DNA from: Ascarosepion bandense
Taxonomy: Eukaryota > Mollusca > Cephalopoda > Sepiida > Sepiidae
Direction: 5' to 3'
NCBI GenBank assembly: GCA_037127315.1
Contig: JBBBDQ010000421.1
Location: 1,537,001-1,601,000 of the forward strand
DNA length: 64,000 nucleotides
The notes beneath the pieces were generated by a model. The model saw nothing but the letters and a program-made list of their open reading frames with translations, made no database searches and was not told the origin of the DNA. Made by a program: the position numbers and the translations under genes. Numbering within the stretch: position 1 is the first letter of the stretch; each line of letters starts with the position of its first letter. Below, piece after piece: positions 10,080-24,234 of this stretch.

Positions 10080-13000
10080 CTAAAAATAAAAAAAAAATAA
10101 AAACAAGAATTTAAACATTCACTATAAAAACAGAAAAATAACCAAAAATCAAATACATATTTTTTAAACAAAGTAACTATGATTTTGAGTAATTAAAAGT
10201 ATTAAAATAAAAAAAAGTTATGAATCAATCTATATTAATTTTTCCAAGATTAAAACTGCAATCATCTTTTTTTATTTTTTATTTAAAAATAAAGTGCAAA
10301 AGTTGTACTTCTCATAAATCTTGTAAGTTATCAATAAGAAACCAAAGTCATATTTTGTACATTTTTATAGACAATAAATGACTTACATTATTTACATATG
10401 GATTAATGTCCTCATCTTTGTTATATAAATATATGATTCATTCAAAACATAATAAGTCTTTTCACAAAAAGATTTTCTCATTTTCCTAAATCAGATATTA
10501 TTTGTTAAAGAATATTCAATATTGTCTAATACACAGACCAAAATATTATAAAAACTGAAGAAAATAATTTACTACTATTTAGGTACCGCCATTAAATCAC
10601 TAAAAAAACAGTATGAATAAAAAAAAGCCCCAAACTTAATAAAAACGAACTTTTTCCATCAAAATGTATTTATTAAGAGGAACGATCAAAAAAATTTTTA
10701 ATTATTTTTAAAAATTTTTTAATTCCTTCTAACATGTTCGAAATTTTGACAGAAAATCTTGTTTTGATTTGAGTTAGCGGGTAACCAAAATGTTACAAGA
10801 ATTTACAATGGAAAACGTAATATTACATCACTTATTTTTTTTCCGGTGACAAACATTAATTTGGAAATTCTTGCAAAAATTAAATAATTGTCAGATTTTA
10901 ATGAAACTTTCAGTACTCATTCACAAAGGAATGAAATTATTTTTGACATGATTATTTTTTAAAAGATTTTGTAAAAATAGTTTGTTTTTTTTTTAACATC
11001 TGTTACCCCCACCTCTACATAAATCCATGAAATTTTAATAAATTTTACTTTGGTGCAGTAAATGGTTTTAAACTCATTGGGAAATATAAATCATCTATTT
11101 TTTTTAAATTTAGCCTCTGTATCCAAAAATCTGCTCCAAATAGTAAAATAAAAAATGTAATAAAACTCTGATATTATTTAATTTGATAAGCTTTTCATTG
11201 CTTGAGTAAATAATAAAAATTAAGGACATTATAGTCTGAAGAAAAAAAATTTTTGATTACTAATGGAATTTTAAAAGAATTGTTTTCATTTGTTTTTTTT
11301 TTTAATTATAATAATTTATAAAGTTTCAAAAATATTTTTAAAATACTTCAAAAGAACTGTTACAGTTAGATTTTTAAGTTAATAATTGAAGATTATGTTG
11401 CCTATCAAAAATTGAATAGTTTAATACGAATCGTTTGGCCTTCATATTTTTAAAATAATTTTAATTTTTTTTGTGTATTTGAAGTTTCTTTTTTTTTTTT
11501 TGGTATGGTAATTTCTATGTGCAAATTAAAAGGTCAAAGTTTCCTCCCGCTGGCCAAAAAATTGAAAGATTAAAGAAAAATTGAAAAATGTTAGATTCCA
11601 ATCAAAATAATTTGTTTGAAATACACCAGAGTATTTTGCTTACTGGAAATAGTAAATTTAATCATTTAGTTTTCAATTAAAACTAAAATAAAAGTTTCAA
11701 GAAAAATTTTTTATTTTTTTAAATTCAATTTAAAATTTAGATATCGAAAATGACTGGAGGTACCTACTATTATTTGATTTTTGCATTATATTTTAAGGGA
11801 TTAGATATTTTATATGTATAAAGTTTTACATTTTTTAGACAAAACTGGTTTTAATAAACATTAAATTATTAAAATACTCAACCAAAAGAAAATGTATCCA
11901 ATTGTTATATTTTAGTCATTTTTGTCAGAATACAATAAATGATCACATAAAAAAATTCAATGTAGATAGAGGGTATCAACAATACTCATATTCCAAATGA
12001 ATACACTGTATCGAGACACCGTAAGATCTCCTAAGATGTTAACAGACTTGAACTCTTGCAAGCATTCAAGTATTTCAATAAATACCATCCTGCAATATAT
12101 AATTTTACACTTGTACAATATAACTAGTGTTAAAGGGGACTAACTGAATGAATTAGGTGCCCCAACATGTTCAATGGGAGACAAGTGAAGCAACCATACC
12201 ATTGAGGAAAATTCTTGAACTTGTAGAGCATTTTGAGTAAGACGGAAATTAAACAGGGTGCGATGGGTAAATTTTCGTCATTTTATATTTTCTTTTGATT
12301 TCGCACATTGTTCTTTTATCATGTCGACTGCACAGTATAGTAAGGGCCAGTTGGGCACCATCTGTGAGAAGAAGAGCACCATGACGCAACTCACTAGAAA
12401 TGTAGAAATGGCATGCTGTACTGCTTGGCATTTGTGCCAGGAGCTCCAATATGAACATTTCAGAGTGTTTGGAGGTCAACCTAAGGACAGCGAGGGTGAT
12501 CTCTTGCATTGCACTAAACATTGCAACATCAAAATCACATTGCATTTACAATACATAAGTAAAAGTGTTAATATATAATATCACTTAAGAATTTGAAAAT
12601 TTGATCAGAATATCTTTCAACTGACAAACATGTACAAACTGTAACTAAATTAAAATCAAAACTGTCCTTCAAATTGGTTCAATTTGATTTTCCATTGACA
12701 TAACTTTGACCATTTGATATCTGCAGATTTTAATAATAAATTAAACACAGAACAGGACATAGAATCTGATTGTCTGTTGTCAGGAAATAACTCTCCTAAA
12801 CTGCTTATCATGGATTTTATTCCTATAAATATTTGGTAACAATCAATGATAGCAAATAAACTAAGGTTTATGAATCAGATTTTAATTAATTTCATCAGCA
12901 CTTTAAAAATATAAAGACAATAAAAAGCAAATTTTCTTTTGAAAATTCAAGTTCCTCCACAGAAAGGATTTATCTTAATGAATAAATGAACAGCAGTAAT

Positions 13001-16000
13001 CTATTTTTATAACAGATGAACATATATAGATTGGCATTGTAATTTTAATTCACTAAAATGCTAACTAATATGAAAATATGAAATTCTAATGGAACTTTAA
13101 TAACATTTTATTATTCACTTTTCATTTTACTAATTCAGCCAAGCCTGTCTAGTTCTACCTCCATAAAGTTGAATCAATTTTGACATACCTCAGCTCTGTA
13201 CATTTTAATAAGACCAGAATTAACTTTATTCCAATTGGGAACTCCAGCAATGTTCCATAATTGGTTGGAATGCTCATGGAAGGGTCCAGTTTTGACCTGC
13301 ATTTGTTTAACAAATTAGGAAAATAATTCAGACATAGAAAAAGTAAACTACAAATATCACCTAAAAAAGAAATATTTTTATAGATAAAATGAGAACAACA
13401 ACTTTGAAAATTGAGTGCAAAGATAACAAATAGTTTAACAGTGTGATGGTTGAGTTTTCAATTCATATCAAATGATTTCTAATTCTACAGAATGCATAGT
13501 CTAAAGAGTTTTAAATATTTATTAAGAAACCAGAACAATATTTATAACAGTTTGATATTTATGACTAGAAATTGATAGCATTAATCAAATTTATATCTTA
13601 GTAAACATATATGTAATTATGGCAGTTATTTATATGAAGGCGGAACTAGAGACAATGCAAACATGCTTTTTAATATTGGGTTGGGCAAAAAGTTTGGTTT
13701 ATTAAATAAATTTTCTACTTAATAACTGAGCAAACCTTCTTGGCCAACCCAATACTTAAAAGTAATAGGTTAAAATAAATGACCATTTTGAATCAAACTT
13801 TAAAACATCACGAATCAGCTCAAACACAAATTTTATTAATCAAAATAAGTAGCAACAGAATTCGCACATTGTTGCCAACAATCCATCAGCGAATTTATTC
13901 CATCAACAATAAAAGCTGAGGTCATGGTGAATCAAAGAACAAGTGAAACATATTTTCAACTTGTTTCACATTAACGTGCATTTGTTGGCTCATATATACA
14001 TCTAAAGTGTGATGACAAAAAAAAAACAGTAATCATTAAGGGATAGGTCTAGAAAATAAGAAGGGTGGAGAAAGTCATCGATATGTCAGTTTTTTGCTAG
14101 ATAGTTTGGAAGTATTATATCACCAGCAAAGTGAAAATTTAGTTTTTATAAGATTGAGCACAGAGGAAGTTTGACAACCCTCAAAATGTCACATTACTGG
14201 TTGTGCTACAAAAAGCACTTTTCATAAATTTTAAGTGCATCAAAAAAAATATAATTTTGAAATGAACACACATTTCTCAAGTTTTTATGTTAAAAAGTAA
14301 AAAGTAAAAGTTAAAAGTCTTACTTGGTTTATATATTTAATGCAAGCTAAGAAAATGTACTCATGGCTAAAATTTTCATAAATTTCTTCTTTAATAAATG
14401 ACTTGGGCAAAATTCTTGGATGACCTATAAGAAAAAAAATAACAATTATAGCATAGAAATACAACTGAATCATGATATTAAGTCATACACTCATTCAGTG
14501 AAAGAAATAGACACGTGTCAAAAAGGCAAAATAGACTCAAGAGAATTAACAGATAAGAGTTATCTTCTCTTAGAATAGTGGTGTAAAAAAAGAAAATGAG
14601 AAAAATCTATGTCCATAAACAGTTGAAGGGTAGAATGGTTGAAAGTATAAAAACCAAGAAGGAAATATATCTTTTCTTTGCAAAAATTACTTCTTTAAAT
14701 ATTTTCTTCCTGGTCAATCTATATTTCTTGCTTATTACCTTTTTTTTTAATCATTATTAGCCAATTTTATTTCTTGTTCTTATCTTGTCAATGTTTTCAC
14801 TTTCATTTTTGGATTTTTTTATTACAAACTTTTACACATTTCCAACATTGCTTTCCCATTATTGTAAAGTTTACAATATCATCTATTTTATGATTCATAA
14901 CAATCTTTATATACATATATGTGTGTGTGTGTGTGTGTGTGTGAAAATAAATATATATAAGGAAAGGGACAAATTTTTTTATTTATTAATCTTTTATTAT
15001 GCAAACGTTATTTTTAGTGGATATTTGTATTGGAGTAGACGCTCTATTTATTTGTATTGGAGTAGACGCTCTATTTATTTGTATTGGAGTAGACGCTCTA
15101 TTTATTTAGTAAACAGTATATTTATTTATTTCAATCTACTGACCTAAATATTCAAGAAATCTTATTAAAGAAAAATATTCGATCTCCAGCAGGATTCGAA
15201 GCTGCATTCACCTAGAGGAAGCCATCATTAGATGTGACATGCTTTGACCTCTCAGCTAGTGTGTCGATGACCAGGCAAAGTCAAATAATTCCTTTAAAAC
15301 ACAGATTTTTCTGACTCTTGAAATAGGATATAACAACTGAGCAGATATGTCTAACATAAACAAAGCAATCTGTAAAAAAAAGGATGGATTTTTTATTTAT
15401 TAATTTGATAGATTTTCATGTTATTTTTAGTGGATACTCGTATTTGAGTAAGCATGATTTGACTTTGCTTATTGAACTCTGTAGCCAAAAGGTCAAAGCC
15501 CATCAGATCTAATGACAGTTTCCAAATGCAGGTTCAAATCATGCTGGAGAACATTTTCTTCTAACAAGTTTTCTCGAATATTCAGACCAGTAGAAAAAAA
15601 TAAAAAAGCATACCATTTAATAAATAGAGTATCTACTCAAAATACAAGTATCGACTAAAATTAACATTTCAGTAGTAAATATATACAGGATGTGATGAAT
15701 AAAACTGCTGTCTAAATTATGCAAAAATGAGAATAACACTGATATCTCATTTTAACAGATATATTTACCAAAATTACACAAAAAAATATCTTGAAATACT
15801 AAAAAGTAAATTTAGTCAATATAATCACCATTGGCTTTAACCACAGCCTCCAGACCACTTTGGAATTTTATTATTTTATAAAAGTTTATTTTTATGCTTC
15901 CCTAGTGTTTTGACCCCAGTTAATTATTTGCCCATAGCTAAGACCCTAATAGGTGCTACCACTCCGGGTCAGGGTGGATCTGGCAACAGCAATTAAGAAA

Positions 16001-19000
16001 TGGTTCCATGCTCCTCACAACCTCCCAATCAGGGGCCTTGCTGCTGGATGCAATTGACCATCATACCCAGGACCTCTAAAAATGAGAACCAATTAATACA
16101 ATGCAATGTTTATTATTGACCAATTTATAAAGAAATAAATAAGAAAACAATTTTTTTTTATTCATAAATTTATAAAAATTTACTAGATTATAAAAATATG
16201 TGAACCAACTATAATTAAATTTTTATTATTTACTATTTTATCAAGTTTGAATCAATTGACAATTATCCAATGATTTACCAGCCATTCCAAAGAACAATTT
16301 GGCAACTGCTTTAGTCAAGGAGCTTTTTCAAAAATGTTTTTCAAAAAAAAGTATGAAGGAGGGGTAAGCTATAATTGTTGGAGTTTCAGGCCTTGGATTT
16401 GTATTAATTATGCATCCTTAATCCTAGATCAGTCAGTCAGTTAAGTGCCATACGTGATATACGCTTGGGCGATCATGTCTCGAAAGAGACATGACTGACT
16501 GGGCAGAAGATTATCCCACAGTAGGTTGCCATTGCTTTCTGCGGTAGACTGGTTGCCGACCAAGGCTATAGAACCCAATCTGTCCTGCTATTTAACCCAT
16601 AACTGGAAGGAATAGACGGATTAATACCTTTCCCAAGGGTATTTGCGCATAAGTGAATACAATGGATTCAACTGGAATTCGAACCCGGCTCCCCGGTTTC
16701 TCGTTCCGAGCCAATATCCACTGTACCACACCACTGGATCTAAAAACATTGCATAATTAAAACAAAAAGTAATTTAAGATATAAAATTATTTGAGAAGAA
16801 AAATTATTTGTCCAGAAAAATGTTTATCTAAATTTTCTTGTTTTATAGTTTATAGATATTTTTATAAAATTATAATTAAAAAAACTTGTTTTCATCGTCA
16901 TTTATGTGTCAAATTTCAGATAAAGTATATTTGTGAAAGGATAATTTTCTTTGATAAATCTCTCAGAGGAAGAAATGTATTGGCTGAGATAAGTTTTCCT
17001 TTTGGCTTTATTCCTAGTTATTTATTTATAAAATGGTAAATAATAATTATCCTATTGTACTTAATTCACATATCTTCATAATCTTGTGAATAAACATTGC
17101 TGAGGAAATCTTAGTAGGATACAATAATAGCAGTACCAACAGAAAAAGTCCTTTTGAAACTTATTTGGGAAACACAAAGGTTAAACTTTACCAAAACTAT
17201 TATTCTATAGATATCATCTTAGATGCCATCATGAAAATGATAAGTTGCTAATAGTCATACCATGGTAGACCTTTAGTATATTATTAAACACACCTGACAT
17301 AACAAAAAACTATTGAAAAATCTTGTCTATAATAAATAGTGAATAAGTAATGGCTATTTTAAGGATTTGGCTGGAAACCACTTTGGAAATTAAACCTTTC
17401 CACTGGTCAGAATGTGATAGAATTTTATTAAGTTTTTAAGCACACTTGATACTACATGTGACTTCTCCTCGGTAGTATAGTGGTGAGTATCCTCGCCTGT
17501 CACTTGATACTACATGTGACTATTCAAATGTCTTCATGAGGATTAATATTGAATAAATAATGAAGGTTTTTGTTGATATTGTACACCAGTTTGAAAATCA
17601 TAATTTTTATGGTAGTTAGATAGTGGAAAACTTTTGATATGTTATTAAGCATACTTAATACTATGAAAAACTGTTGAGAACTTGTTTAGCATAAATAATG
17701 AGTAATTTTTAAAATTTTAGATGCCATGTTGAAAAATGTTAGCGAAAATTTAGGAACTTCCTTTCCATATTAAGGAACTGTTTTGAAAAGAATACATTTT
17801 ATTTATTATCAGGAATAATAAATTAAATTTATAATAGTGGTGTAATACCAGACAACCTAAGCAAGTCGATTTTCATAGTACTGCCTAAGAAGCCAGGTGC
17901 AAACAAGTGCGAACTCCACCAAACTATCAGCTTAATGAGTCATATCACAAAACTGATCGTCCGAATCTTGAATAGAGCGAAAAGCAAAATCAGGCCAGAG
18001 ATAGGACAAGAACAGTGCAGGTTTGTCAAAGACACTGGATCGTGGACCGAGCAGGTAAGCAATGATGAGGTTTTGGAAAGAACGGAAACAAAAAGGTAAT
18101 TAATATTGAACATCAGGAAGAGACAACTAAAGTTCCTAGGACATGCAATGAAGAAGGAGGGCTTGGAGAACCTGATACCAACAGGTCAGATAGAGGGAAA
18201 AAGAGACAGAGGAAAGCAGCAGATAACATATTTGAAGGGCCTGAGCAGGTGGATGGTAGAACGGAGGTTGTGTGGTGTCACAGGAGAAAGTGTGCTAAGA
18301 GCCACCAGGGATAGGGAGACGTGGAAGGCCATGATCATCTACATCCTGAAGGGACAAGGCACATAGAAGAAGACAGAGACTTTGGCAGAGAATTTTGAAA
18401 AAGATAAAGATCTAAATGACAAAGCAAATCTATCAGCAACTGTTAATATAGAAATTTCAGTTATTGCACAGACACTGCTCTTGAAAAGCATCAAAATCTA
18501 ATTTTTGCTTATCCACAAAAAATGGAAATGTTTAAAAAGTACATTCTGTTGATTTTAGTGAACAGTTTTAAATTGATTACAAAAAAAAAATTACTAAAAT
18601 ACAGTTTCTGTCTATTTATGAACTGCTCTATTTTATTAGATGTATACAACCAGTTATCAGCATTTTTTAAACTATGCACTGAAAGTATTGTAAAATAGAA
18701 ATGTTTTTGTTCTTTTTTATATAAAATATTCTAGAAATTTCTGTATACATCTAATAGGATCTTTGCAAATTAATCAAAGATTTTCCATCTTTATTGATAC
18801 AAATTATAAAAAAACAATATAAGCAATATTTAAGAATTAATCTAAACAGAAGATATATTCCTGATATTTCAATGAAAATTGATTTATTAGATTATAAGAA
18901 TCCGTCATAACAGACATTGAATATGTAATTATCAGAAGCACCACACAAGCATATCAATTAAAATAATTTATGAAAAAAACTTATCTAAATGAATAGAAGA

Positions 19001-22000
19001 TATAACTGAGTTCTTCTATTCAATATTTGCAAATTTTTTCTTTGCAAAATAATATGATTCCAATGTTCGTAGCAGCATTCCAGCCAAATAAATAGTTAAC
19101 TAGTAAATAACTTCATATAGCAACTCTAAGAAATTATTTAAAATATTTGTTATAACAAAACTCTTCCAACACCAAAATGTAATTGCTGAAATAAAACTCA
19201 TAAGTAATATAGCAGCTGAGAAATCTAAATCTAATCTAGACTTATTTATAAATGGAACTTTGTGTGTGTGTGTGTGTGTGTGTGTCGGTTACCTATAGAC
19301 TCCAATACAGCTGAACCGATTTTCTTGAAAATTTACACAGTTGTACTATAAGCGTCTGCAAGTGTTTTTAGCTAGGTTTTGTGTCGAGGTACCCCCGATA
19401 AATATCGAAAATCGATAATCAAAAACTCGGGTTATAGAAGGAGTGATCCAATTTTAATCAAATTTGATACACTCATACACAAAGACATAAGAAACAATAT
19501 TCAAAAGTTTCAAGGTTGCAGTTCTTACAATAGTGCAGAAAATCAATAATATATATATATATATAAAAGGCAAGATGCTTGCGTGTGTGTCTGTTTATCT
19601 GCCTATATGTCTGTATTTTTTCAGCCCTTTTATTTTAGTTTTTGCTTCAGGTTTGGCTCCAAGTAGGGATAATTGTAGTTCTTAGTCTCAGCCATGATGC
19701 CATTTACTCAGAGGACTTATTTAGCCTTCAAAAAATACTAATGCGATTAATTTAGTTTCAATCTTCACACTTTGTTTTTTGTTTTTTTTTCAATTGGAGT
19801 AGATAGATCTGTCACCCGGTTCACACTCCACCCACATCTATTGAACAGGTTAAGAGGCTCATCCTTGTTTCCTGTTTAGGATGTGGTTTCCGGCTTTCTC
19901 TTTTACAATCTTTTCACTATTACATAGCCCCCTGCACATCAGTGGCGCTACCACCTTGTTCGGGGTGATATGATTAAAAAAAAAAAAAAAAAAAATTCAG
20001 TTTACGACGAAAAAAACTTATTTGATAATTATACCAGGAAATCAAAATTTGACTTACATCCATTCATTTTTCTTTCAGTCTACGGTTTTGCTTTAATCGA
20101 AAACAACTACTGCTTTTTAGTCTTTCGTGCCAACATCCAAAGAGTCTGAGCTCCAGGACTATGGATTAGTTTTAAAGCTTTAATTACACCCAAGCAACAC
20201 CGGGCTATACTGCTAATATATAATAAAAACAAACATTTACAAATGTAATTGATTTAGTTAGAAATAAATTTCAATAATAAATTTAAAATTATCAATCATT
20301 TATGGAATTGATAATATTGATAAAAAAAAAATTAAATACCAAATTTCTAAATATGTGTCAATGATAAAACTTAGCCAAATTTAGTGAGGGAGACCTTCAA
20401 CTGGTCTCTGAAATGAACTAGCTAACTTTTGCACTAGAACATTATTGACCTAGTCTGGCACAAGGCCACGATAGTAAATTAATCAAACTCTGAACATTAA
20501 GAAAAACTTGTTTCATAAACCCTCACAATCTATAAAAGATACCTACAATTATAAAAGACATTTTTTAAAATACTTCTAGATTATAATAAAAATATTCACA
20601 AAATTCAATATTTTCCTTTTGTTTTTCAGTTATCCTCAATATAGATTTTGCAAGATAAAACTGTAAAATTTGAAAAACCATTATTAATCTCAAAGTAAGT
20701 ATTATAAAGATTATACCACTGTAAAGATTGTTCAGCCTCCTTATTCAACAAGATTCAATTTGATGATATAGAATGTGAAATGAACACTTTTCTACAACAT
20801 TAAAAGAAAAAAAAGTAGATATAAAATCAATAAACTTTTCAAATTAAAATCTTTTTAATATAAATACTATAAACTTACCATATTAGAGAAATCAATGTTT
20901 TGTCATTTATTTGTAAAAAGTGAACATATATGAAAATAATACAAAGAAAATTCTTACCAATTAGCTGAGCACTTCCCCAAATGAATGGGATAAATTGGTG
21001 ATCATCAAGGCTCCACACACCATGGCTTCCAGCAGGTTCCATACGATAAGTCAGCTGCAACTTTCGCATTACTTGTAAATATCTAATTAAAAAGAAAAAT
21101 GATAGTTATTTGTATATGTAGGTAAGAATTTATAAATCATAAATATTCTAATGTGAATACATGAAATATCATTTACACAAAGGTGGATAATATTTTCCTC
21201 ACTTATTTTTATGAGGGAATTGAGTTGTATAGTTTTGCTATAGAAAACAGCTCCAATGTAGTATTGACCACAAATCTATTAAACTATTTTTGGTTATCTT
21301 TTTTAAGGCAGCATTTAATGTAGCCTTTTAATTGGTACTTTCCATAGCGGTCATCCAATTAACATGTCCTGATGTTGAATTTTTAACTGCTATTCTGTAA
21401 AAATATATAATATGTATGTATATAGACCATACTTTACCAGAACTTTAAACATAACAAAATAACGAAGAGTTTATTGAAGAATACATATTCTTGTGCAAAA
21501 CCTGATTTCCAATAAGCAATTCTGTTAAAAATAATCAAAGTAACATAGTTATAAATAATTTAGACACTATTTGCAATTTTCAATTGTAAAGTAACAAAAA
21601 TCAGACTCAAAGATGCTTCTAAATTCTTTTGATATTGAAGAATAACACCAAATACGTCAAAATTCAAATTAAATTCAGTGACAATTTCAGGTAGAAATTC
21701 ATACAAGTAATGAACAAATGACATCTTTGCTAGGCAAGTTTTCATGGATTCAGTAGATAACAATTTTATTTCCAATGATTAATATTTGTACGGATATAGA
21801 AATGTTTAAAGAATAGTAAAATTAGATATCTATGGAAAATATGTAAATTTGTATATGTATTTAACTGACTGTCCTATTTTAACGACATATCAACCCTGCT
21901 AAATCTTTTTTCAATACAGTTTGTTGGTTCCATCACTCTCCAGTTATGCCACTAGAACAAAGTTATTTAGTATTATAATTTGTTATTGACCAACCTCCTT

Positions 22001-24180
22001 CAAGTAGGTTAGGATAGTGTCTACTTTTATCTTCTTGAATAGGTCCTCTAGACTAGCCATGTTACAAAATCATTGATATATAGGAGCAAGGTTACTACAA
22101 TTAGTTAGAATATGTTTTACAGTATAAGCTTCTTCACATGCTACACATAAGGAATATGTTTTTTTTTTTCTTAGGAGGAATGAGTGAGTGAGTCTGTCTT
22201 ATTCTGATTCTTGATAGGATGACTTCATTGTTCCAAGAAAGTCTGAGACCATGAGATTCTTCTAGAATGGATTTGATTATGTAAAGTTTGTTGTTTTCAT
22301 GGTAGTTCATAATTCTTGTCACTTGTTTAGAATGCATAAGTGTATGATTGTTTTGAAGTCTGTTTTGGGGATTTTCAAATTTTAAACATTAACTTTTAGG
22401 TATTCCTTTGCTGTTATGCCAGCTTTTCCATTTCCACAGATGCCAACATGACTAGGTACCCAATAGAAAAATTTTTTTTTGAAGATGGAATTCAACTATT
22501 AAGTGATTGTTTGTGTTTTTTTTTCAGTGATGTAAGTACGAATAGTGAATCTGATAAAAACTACGAAGTTGTTTGGCTGATTGTTTATAACGTCTAAAGT
22601 TAATTTTATGATTAAGACTCAATACTAAAAAAGAGGATTTGTCAGTTAAGTGTTCTTTGATTGTTATGTCATCAAGAAGGGCTAAACATTCAACCATCAA
22701 TACTTTTTGAGTTATCAGTATACTAGCAGTATAGCCCGGCATTGCTCAGGTGTAATGGAAGCTTTAAAACTAATCCATGGTCCTGGAGCTCAGACTCTTT
22801 GGAAGTTGGCATGAAAGACTAAAAAACAATAGTTGTTTCCAGTTAAAGCGAAACCGTAGACCGAAAGAAAAATGAATAAATGTAAGTCAAATTTTGATTT
22901 CCTGGTATCGATATCAAATTTTCTGCACTATTGTAAGAACTGCAACCTTGAAACTTCTGAATATTGTTTCTTGTGGCTTTGTCTATGAGTGTATCAAATT
23001 TGATTAAAATTGGACCACTCCTTCTATAACCCGAGTTTTTTGATTATCGATTTTCGATATTTATCGGGGGTACCTCGACACAAAACCTAGCTAAAAACAC
23101 TCGCAGACGCTTATAGTACAACTGTGTAAATTTTCAAGAAAATAATGCTTTCATAACGAAGCTGCTATCTATTAACCATTCTATTAATCTATTAACCATC
23201 ACAGACAATCACTCCTACCCCACATCAGCATGGATCAGGCTAGTATCTCTGAAAGCAAAACACTGCGCCTCCTCGGGTTAACTCTCAAGTGGATGACTAC
23301 ATAGAATCCATAGTTAAATCCACTGCTAAGAAAGTTGATTCTCTGTGTATCTGAAACAATCCTGCACGTATACAAATCTACCATCTGCTCGTACATTGAA
23401 TACTGCTGCCATATCTGGTCAGGTGCTCCTGCTATTCATCTAGAGGTCCTTGACAAAATCCAAAAGAATCTGTAATGTGATTGATCCCGACTTGGTAGCT
23501 CAGATAGTCACTTTCTCACCGGCGCAATGTGGCTCCCCTGTGTCTTTTCTACAAATACTTTCATGGCTTCTGTTCCAATGATTTTAGCTCACTGGTGAAC
23601 CCTAAATATGAATTTAATCAAGCCACAAGATTAGCAACTATGGTCCCACCCTTTTATTGTGAAACCAATAAAATGTAAACACAAATTCTACTCTAGCAGC
23701 TTCTTTCCTTGCACTTCCTGCCTGTGGAATTCCCTTCTGTTTACTTGCTTTCCCAACAGCTACAATCTCCAAGAATTTAAACGTAAAGTCAATACTCATC
23801 TCCTATCTCACTAACCTGCATTCCCTCTCTCAAGATCCTTTCCCCATCCACTCCACTCTCATCAGTATTCTCATCCTTCTCTTACCCACTTCCTGACACC
23901 CCATATAACCTGTCACTCTTTCTCATAACTTTCCTCCTATGTAACCCCCTGCAAAACAGCGGCAGTAAAATGTCTTGCTTAGGGTGATATGATTATAAAA
24001 AAAAGTTTCAGCATACAGGTTTTCCTTCAGAGATGTTCTAAAAGTTCCTAGGACCTGTTGTAGTCTTTGATAATGAATTGTATCAAGTAGGTATTACTTC
24101 CTTGCAGCACCATAAATTAAAAAAACCATAATTGAGATTGGACCCAACTAGTTATCAATATAATTTCCATATTTTTAGTG

Positions 24181-24234
<54 letters not shown>

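Larger units (their letters stand above)
13297..14323 (-). other. PTPA intron 8
   Basis: Holds a mariner relic and a 77-bp mariner-type MITE (separate entries). The remaining sequence is AT-rich and featureless. Confidence 0.75.
14425..20957 (-). other. PTPA intron 7
   Basis: Repeat-rich. It contains (GT)n at 14921-14942 and 19262-19284, the 15.0-15.7-kb element with a triplicated 27-mer, SINE-A at 16430-16737, the tRNA-Asp half at 17466, an RTE fragment at 17838, and a composite repeat at 19285-20222. 15860-16090 and 18370-19250 hold no element I can name. Confidence 0.75.

Noticed and set aside
17466..17501. Functional tRNA-Asp gene
   Set aside because: The whole 3' half, including the B box and acceptor strand, is missing.
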